This document shows, piece by piece, positions 60,046 to 64,000 of a stretch of DNA of 64,000 nt. The translations under genes were made by a program, and so were the position numbers. Under the pieces are notes generated by a model, which saw only the letters and a list, made by a program, of their open reading frames with translations, searched no databases and was not told the origin of the DNA. The DNA is from DATMBF01 sp035559595. GTDB taxonomy: Bacteria > Bacteroidota > Ignavibacteria > UBA10030. The stretch's first letter is position 1. The number at the start of each line of letters is the position of its first letter. Location: assembly GCA_035559595.1 (NCBI GenBank), contig DATMBF010000019.1, positions 4,138 to 68,137 of the forward strand, read 5' to 3'.

Positions 60046-60735
60046 TTAGTACTTCTGTTCGTGTTCCAAAAGATCTGTTCTGCGCTGGCGCGTTCGTTCG
60101 AGGCGTTGCTGCTGTCGCCATCGCTCGATTTCTGCGTGGTTTCCCGACACAAGAACGTCGGGGACTTTCATGCCACGAAATTCCGCCGGCCTTGTGTATT
60201 GAGGAGCCCCAAGGAGGCCATCCTGAAACGAATCACTCAGGGCTGACTCGCTATCGTTGAGCACTCCGGGTAACAAACGTACGACCGCATCCACCACGAC
60301 GGCAGCAGGGAGTTCTCCTCCACTCAGTACATAATCCCCGATGGAAAGCTCTCTTGTGATCAACGACCGTCGCACCCTCTCATCGACTCCTTTGTAATGA
60401 CCGCAGAGGAGGATGAGGTTCGTCCTCAGGGAAAGCTCGTTGGCAATTCTTTGATTGAACAGTTCCCCATCCGGTGTTAGAAAAATGACGTCGTCGTAGC
60501 GGCGTTGCTTCTTGAGTTCTTCGACACATTCGAAAATCGGCTCGGGCTTGAGGATCATTCCTGCCCCCCCACCGTACGGGGTGTCGTCGATGGTCTTGTG
60601 CTTGTCGTGCGCGTAGTCGCGCAAGTTATGAACGACGATCTCGACCTTCCCCTTTTCCTGAGCGCGGCGAAGAATGCTTTCCTGCAGAGGACTTTCGAGC
60701 AGCTTTGGCAATCCGGTTATAATATCAATCCTCAT
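60046..60735 (-). CDS. trmD: tRNA (guanine-N1-)-methyltransferase
   Basis: About 229 residues from ATG 60735; a TTG six bases earlier is possible but less likely. This SPOUT enzyme methylates G37 next to the tRNA anticodon. DIITGLPKLLESPLQESILR, HKTIDDTPYGGGAGMIL and ILLCGHYKGVDERVRR are key motifs. SIGDYVLSGGELPA is the knot region. The start overlaps the rimM end, so the two are translationally coupled. Confidence 0.96.
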   Translation of the reverse strand: MRIDIITGLPKLLESPLQESILRRAQEKGKVEIVVHNLRDYAHDKHKTIDDTPYGGGAGMILKPEPIFECVEELKKQRRYDDVIFLTPDGELFNQRIANELSLRTNLILLCGHYKGVDERVRRSLITRELSIGDYVLSGGELPAAVVVDAVVRLLPGVLNDSESALSDSFQDGLLGAPQYTRPAEFRGMKVPDVLVSGNHAEIERWRQQQRLERTRQRRTDLLEHEQKY

Positions 60736-61249
60736 CGTCAAGCATTCCCTTCAGGGGCTCAACCACAATCTTCTTCTTGCCAACATCAACCTGCTTTACA
60801 ATCTCCTTTGTGGCCGGCAGGAGAATCTCCTTGCCGCGGTGGTTGATGACCCAGACGTCGTGTGCGGGCATGTTCAGAACGTCGGTAACCACTCCTACCA
60901 CATCCCCCGAGACCGTCTGCACCGATGAGCCCATAATATCATGCACAAAGTACGAACCCGCCGGTGGAACGACTTTTTCTTTGTCGTCAACAAAGACGAA
61001 CTGCTCGCGCAGCTGCGATGCTTGTTCCGGCGTGGAAAGTCCTTTAAGCTTCACCACCGCACTGTGCCTGGCCAATCGTACCGCCTCAACCGTAAACTCT
61101 CTTGCAGTTTCAGGGGAACCGATGAAGACCGTCGAAAGTTTTGAAAACCGATGGAGATCGTTCGTTAAAGGACCGATGCAGATCTCACCACGGACTCCGA
61201 CGCTCTTGAGCACGCGGCCGATTGCGATCCGTTCGTTCGGTGGAGACAT
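60725..61249 (-). CDS. rimM: Ribosome maturation factor RimM
   Basis: A 174-residue 16S rRNA processing factor that binds S19. IAIGRVLKSVGVRGEICIGPL is the conserved opening, and YFVHDIMGSSV plus VLNMPAHDVWVI mark the PRC-barrel domain. The start overlaps the khpA stop by one base and the stop overlaps the trmD start. Confidence 0.94.
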   Translation of the reverse strand: MSPPNERIAIGRVLKSVGVRGEICIGPLTNDLHRFSKLSTVFIGSPETAREFTVEAVRLARHSAVVKLKGLSTPEQASQLREQFVFVDDKEKVVPPAGSYFVHDIMGSSVQTVSGDVVGVVTDVLNMPAHDVWVINHRGKEILLPATKEIVKQVDVGKKKIVVEPLKGMLDDED

Positions 61250-61479
61250 TAGCCGACGATATCAAGCACTGCTCGTTTCCCCTCCTTTGCGGCAACAGCT
61301 CTCAACAGGACCCGCAGAGCCGATGCCGTTCTTCCATTCTTCCCGATGATCTTGCCGACATCCGGTTGGCTCACTTTGACCCGGAGGACCAGTTTGTTCT
61401 CTTTCTCTTCCGACTCAACGGCAACCTCATCGGGTCGATCAACAAGTTGTTTCGCTACGAATTCGACGAACTCTTTCAT
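61249..61479 (-). CDS. khpA: KH-domain RNA-binding protein KhpA
   Basis: A 76-residue single KH domain. DVGKIIGKNGRTASALRVLL carries the GxxG loop, and LVDRPDEVAV is a conserved opening of the YlqC/KhpA family. Such proteins bind RNA, often with KhpB. A GGAGGTGGAG site precedes the ATG. It lies in the usual place between rpsP and rimM. Confidence 0.94.
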   Translation of the reverse strand: MKEFVEFVAKQLVDRPDEVAVESEEKENKLVLRVKVSQPDVGKIIGKNGRTASALRVLLRAVAAKEGKRAVLDIVG

Positions 61480-61604
61480 AGCTCCACCTCCTGTTTTTCA
61501 GAATCTCCCAACGGCTCGTTACATCGCTCAGGAGCACCCCTCACTGAACCGCTGGAAGATTACGGTCCAATGTGTGGAACCACCCGAACCACAATCACGC
61601 AATG

Positions 61605-62048
61605 TTACTGTGCAGCGGGCGCCGCCGGAACAGCTTCGGCCGCAGGCTCAGCCGGCTTGACCGCCGCGGCTGCTTTCTTCTTTCGCTTGGAGCGGCGAGC
61701 TTTCCGCTCCGCTTCGCGCTTCGCTCGCTCGACCTGCGCCAATTGCCAGCGCTCTGTAACCTTTTGGATAACCTCCGCATCCTTACCCTGCTTCATGAGA
61801 GCCCAACGCATCCAGAGACCCTGGCGTCGCAACAGCGATCGCACCGTGTCCGTCGGTTGGGCGCCTTTCCGAAGCCAGCTGAAGATCTTTTCCTCATGCA
61901 TCTGGAGGAGAACCGGATGCACATTGGGATCGTAACGACCTACAGTTTCGAGATACGCACCGTCGCGCTTCGAACGGGAATCCGTCGCTACAATTTTATA
62001 AATCGGGTGTTTCTTCTTTCCTACCCGACGCAAGCGTAATTTAACCAC
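61605..62048 (-). CDS. rpsP: 30S ribosomal protein S16
   Basis: About 147 residues from GTG 62048 (MVKLRLRRVGKKKHPIYKIV), which has AAGGAG eight bases upstream and matches the family start; an earlier TTG is too close to the ribosome site. The S16 fold covers the first 80 residues. A basic Lys/Arg/Ala tail follows (about residues 90-147), ending in an Ala/Pro-rich stretch. Such tails are seen in Bacteroidota-like S16 proteins. It follows ffh by 39 bases. Confidence 0.95.
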   Translation of the reverse strand: MVKLRLRRVGKKKHPIYKIVATDSRSKRDGAYLETVGRYDPNVHPVLLQMHEEKIFSWLRKGAQPTDTVRSLLRRQGLWMRWALMKQGKDAEVIQKVTERWQLAQVERAKREAERKARRSKRKKKAAAAVKPAEPAAEAVPAAPAAQ

Positions 62049-62087
62049 TGTCAATGCTCCTTGATTTAGATAAGGTTGAATTCCGTT

Positions 62088-63413
62088 TCAGTATGACAGA
62101 CCCATGGCCCGGACTGCTCGCTTCATGTTTCCCTTCGAGAGTTTCTTCATCATCTTTTGCATTTCCTCAAACTGCTTAAGCAGCCGATTCACTTCCTGCA
62201 CTGTCGTCCCACTCCCCATGGCGATCCGCTTCCTCCTGCTCCCGTTGATGATCGAGGGACGCATCCGCTCCTCTCTGGTCATGGATTGAATCATTGCCTC
62301 AATCCTGACCAATGCTTTCTCATCCACGCGAGCATTGGCCGGAATGTTCTTAACACCTGGCAGCATGGACATCACTTCGCTCAGCGGTCCCATCTTCTTG
62401 AGCTGGCGAAGCTGTTCCAGAAAATCCTCAAGCGTGAGTCGGGCGCTTTTAATCTTCTCTTCAATCTCTCGCGCCCTCTCGACATCGAATTGCTCTTGCG
62501 CCTTTTCGACGAGGGTAACTACATCGCCCATGCCGAGAATTCGTGAGGCGAGCCGATCCGGGTAGAACGGCTCGAGCGCGTCCAGTCCTTCACCAACACC
62601 GATGAACTTGACCGGCTTCTTGACGATCGCGCGAATCGAAAGAGCGGCACCCCCTCTGCTATCACCGTCAAGCTTCGTCAGGACGATGCCATCGAAGTTC
62701 AGTCTCTCGTGGAAGGCTGCCGCCGCGTTCACCGCATCCTGACCAGTCATCGAGTCAACAACAAAGAGAATTTCGTGCGGCTTGACCTTCTCTTTGATCA
62801 ACACGATCTCCCGCATCATCTCCTCATCGACATGCAGTCTGCCTGCGGTATCGATGATAACCGTGTCACGCGCGTTCTTTCGGGCAACGTCGATCGACTC
62901 AACAGCAATGTCAACAGCACTTTTGGCAGCATCCGCGAAGACCGGAATCTCGCTTTGCTTTCCGAGAACTCTCAGTTGCTCGATTGCTGCGGGCCGGTAC
63001 ACATCGGCGCCGACAAGAAGAGGATTTCTCCCTTTCTTCTGAAGATACCGAGCAAGCTTCCCCGATGCGGTGGTCTTCCCCGAGCCTTGAAGTCCCGCCA
63101 TCAGAATAACGGTAGGTGGCGCGGGCGCATCGGCGATCTTTGTATTGGTTTCCCCTAACAGCTTCACCATTTCATCGAAGATGATCTTGATAATCTGCTG
63201 TCCCGGCGTAATGCTTGAAAGAACGTCCTGACCGACGGAGCGTTTCTGGACGGCCTCAATGAACTCTTTCGCTACTTTGTAATGGACATCAGCATCCAAC
63301 AAAGCACGCCGTACCTCGCGCAGGGAATCTGCAACATTCTGCTCGGTGATTCTCCCCTGCCCCCGAAGCTTCTTGAACACCTGCTCGAGTTTTTGACTCA
63401 GACTTTCGAACAT
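62088..63413 (-). CDS. ffh: Signal recognition particle GTPase Ffh
   Basis: A 441-residue GTPase that brings signal peptides to the membrane with the 4.5S RNA. The N domain opens MFESLSQKLEQVFKKLRGQ. G1 is GLQGSGKTTASGKLA, G3 is DTAGRL, and TKLDGDSRGGAALS is G4. The C-terminal M domain is Met-rich (MRPSIINGSRRKRIAMGSGT; MQKMMKKLSKGNMKRAVRAMG). First visible gene of the translation operon. The 398-base gap before it (63414-63811) holds terminator-like elements only. Confidence 0.97.
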   Translation of the reverse strand: MFESLSQKLEQVFKKLRGQGRITEQNVADSLREVRRALLDADVHYKVAKEFIEAVQKRSVGQDVLSSITPGQQIIKIIFDEMVKLLGETNTKIADAPAPPTVILMAGLQGSGKTTASGKLARYLQKKGRNPLLVGADVYRPAAIEQLRVLGKQSEIPVFADAAKSAVDIAVESIDVARKNARDTVIIDTAGRLHVDEEMMREIVLIKEKVKPHEILFVVDSMTGQDAVNAAAAFHERLNFDGIVLTKLDGDSRGGAALSIRAIVKKPVKFIGVGEGLDALEPFYPDRLASRILGMGDVVTLVEKAQEQFDVERAREIEEKIKSARLTLEDFLEQLRQLKKMGPLSEVMSMLPGVKNIPANARVDEKALVRIEAMIQSMTREERMRPSIINGSRRKRIAMGSGTTVQEVNRLLKQFEEMQKMMKKLSKGNMKRAVRAMGLSY

Positions 63414-63617
63414 CTTATTGACTCAGTTTCCGAACAAACTCTTCCGATCCTCGAAGAGCATCTTTCACAACACGATGCAAATTGGAGATTTTTTCCGCGT
63501 GCGTTTTCAATATACCGGAGAGCTTCTCTCACCTCTCCACGGCGCCAAAGACAAAAACTTCCGAAGTCACCTGGTTGATGTCCGGTTCTGACCTCGGAAG
63601 TCCGAAAACAAGGTACC

Positions 63618-63642
63618 AAAAAAAAGCCCGCCAATCAAGGCG
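63618..63642 (-). terminator. Weak rho-independent terminator candidate
   Basis: On the minus strand a short CGCC-TTGATT-GGCG hairpin is followed by GGC and eight T residues (63618-63625). The stem is only four bases. It lies downstream of the DUF3276 gene and about 200 bases before the ffh start. Confidence 0.35.
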
Positions 63643-63760
63643 TTTGTCTGGGGATTAGCATTAGTCAGAAGCTTGCCCCTGTTTGGGAGAAAATACCGTC
63701 TGGACGCGTGGAAGTCTCACGAAGAGGTGGGCATTGTCGATTTCTCCGCAAAAGCACAAA

Positions 63761-63788
63761 GTCCCTTGAGATCGTAATCCGAAGGGAC
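63761..63788 (-). terminator. Hairpin after the DUF3276 gene
   Basis: Perfect 7-base arms GTCCCTT and AAGGGAC enclose a 14-base loop. On the minus strand it lies 23 bases after the stop codon, followed by TTTGTGCTTTT. A plausible terminator. Confidence 0.5.
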
Positions 63789-63811
63789 ATCCCGTGACCG
63801 AAGTTCTCGAT

Positions 63812-64000
63812 TTACTTCAGCTGCCCGATAGCTTCTTCGAGCGCTTTGCTGAAATCCACTGCCGCAGTCGAAAACACGTTAATACTCCGCTTGCTGAACT
63901 TGGACGGATTCTCCTTCGACGGCTGGCTGAGGGTGATGGTCAAGTACTTCGAGCTGTTCTTGGCCTCCTTCACATCGAAGAAATAGGTAATCTTCCCGGC
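63812..64000 (-). CDS. DUF3276 (PUR-alpha-like) nucleic-acid-binding protein, C-terminus only
   Basis: The last 62 codons of a gene that enters from the right edge. KITYFFDVKEAKNSSKYLTI and FSKALEEAIGQLK match the repeated strand-and-helix unit of DUF3276, a PUR-type single-stranded nucleic-acid-binding family found in Bacteroidota and relatives. Family members are usually 100-130 residues, so roughly half is missing. A 7-base hairpin follows the stop. Confidence 0.75.
   Translation of the reverse strand, partial: AGKITYFFDVKEAKNSSKYLTITLSQPSKENPSKFSKRSINVFSTAAVDFSKALEEAIGQLK

Noticed and set aside
63398..63634. A 78-codon frame before ffh
   Set aside because: It starts at TTG within a terminator-like element and overlaps the ffh start; no family features.
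1..64000. CRISPR arrays, insertion sequences, prophage or integrase genes
   Set aside because: No regularly spaced repeats, transposase, integrase or phage structural motifs were seen on either strand. The restriction island and gene remnants are the only signs of mobility.

Overview
The window looks like chromosome from a Gram-negative bacterium of the FCB/Bacteroidota superphylum, probably an Ignavibacteria- or Chlorobi-like lineage; this is inferred, not proven. Support comes from a DUF5916 protein, a PorV/FadL-type barrel, a carboxypeptidase-regulatory/TonB-plug protein, a PUR-alpha-like DUF3276 protein, ribosomal protein S16 with a long basic Ala-rich tail, futalosine-pathway MqnA and many Sec or lipoprotein signals. 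Unlike typical Bacteroidetes promoters, several intergenic regions carry sigma70-like boxes (TTGACA or close, 17 bp, TAnnnT).

Left part (1-13.9 kb, mostly minus strand). An apparent iron/redox operon comes first: di-haem lipoprotein, decayed DUF559 gene, Rieske lipoprotein, outer-membrane porin and the start of a DtxR-family regulator. Its promoter is overlapped by a DtxR/IdeR-like box. Next comes a run read from 8.9 kb down to 3.7 kb: ABC ATPase, ABC permease, sodium:solute symporter, LolA-like protein and fabF, followed by a histidine-kinase remnant. A decayed stretch and a MscS-like stub flank tRNA-Arg(UCU). A DUF5916 protein, a small Cys-rich lipoprotein and a family 9 glycosyltransferase follow.

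Middle (13.9-35.2 kb, plus strand). A MoxR/BchI-like ATPase and VWA protein pair and a multi-PAS hybrid histidine kinase come first. A compact biosynthetic run follows: HisA-like protein with both catalytic Asp changed to Glu, PfkB kinase, aspartokinase, dapB, dapA, dapD, an RmlD-like reductase, a NiCoT/UreH-like permease, an exo/endonuclease/phosphatase lipoprotein and serS. Then come a heterodimeric ABC exporter, fbp, a DnaQ-like exonuclease and a DUF2277 protein.

Right part (35.2-64 kb, mostly minus strand). It holds thrC-methyltransferase-M28 peptidase; a plus-strand pair made of a fused monohaem cytochrome-porin (Cyc2-like architecture) and a small monohaem cytochrome; penicillin acylase-sirtuin-pyruvate kinase; cell-envelope proteins; an amidohydrolase; and cysS. 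A PmeII-type restriction-modification module sits directly upstream of cysS. An S9 peptidase and recN follow. The conserved ffh-rpsP-khpA-rimM-trmD-rplS operon ends in mqnA, and the end of a DUF3276 gene closes the window.

The most interesting material is the cytochrome-porin pair, the DtxR-box redox operon and the Asp-to-Glu HisA paralogue.
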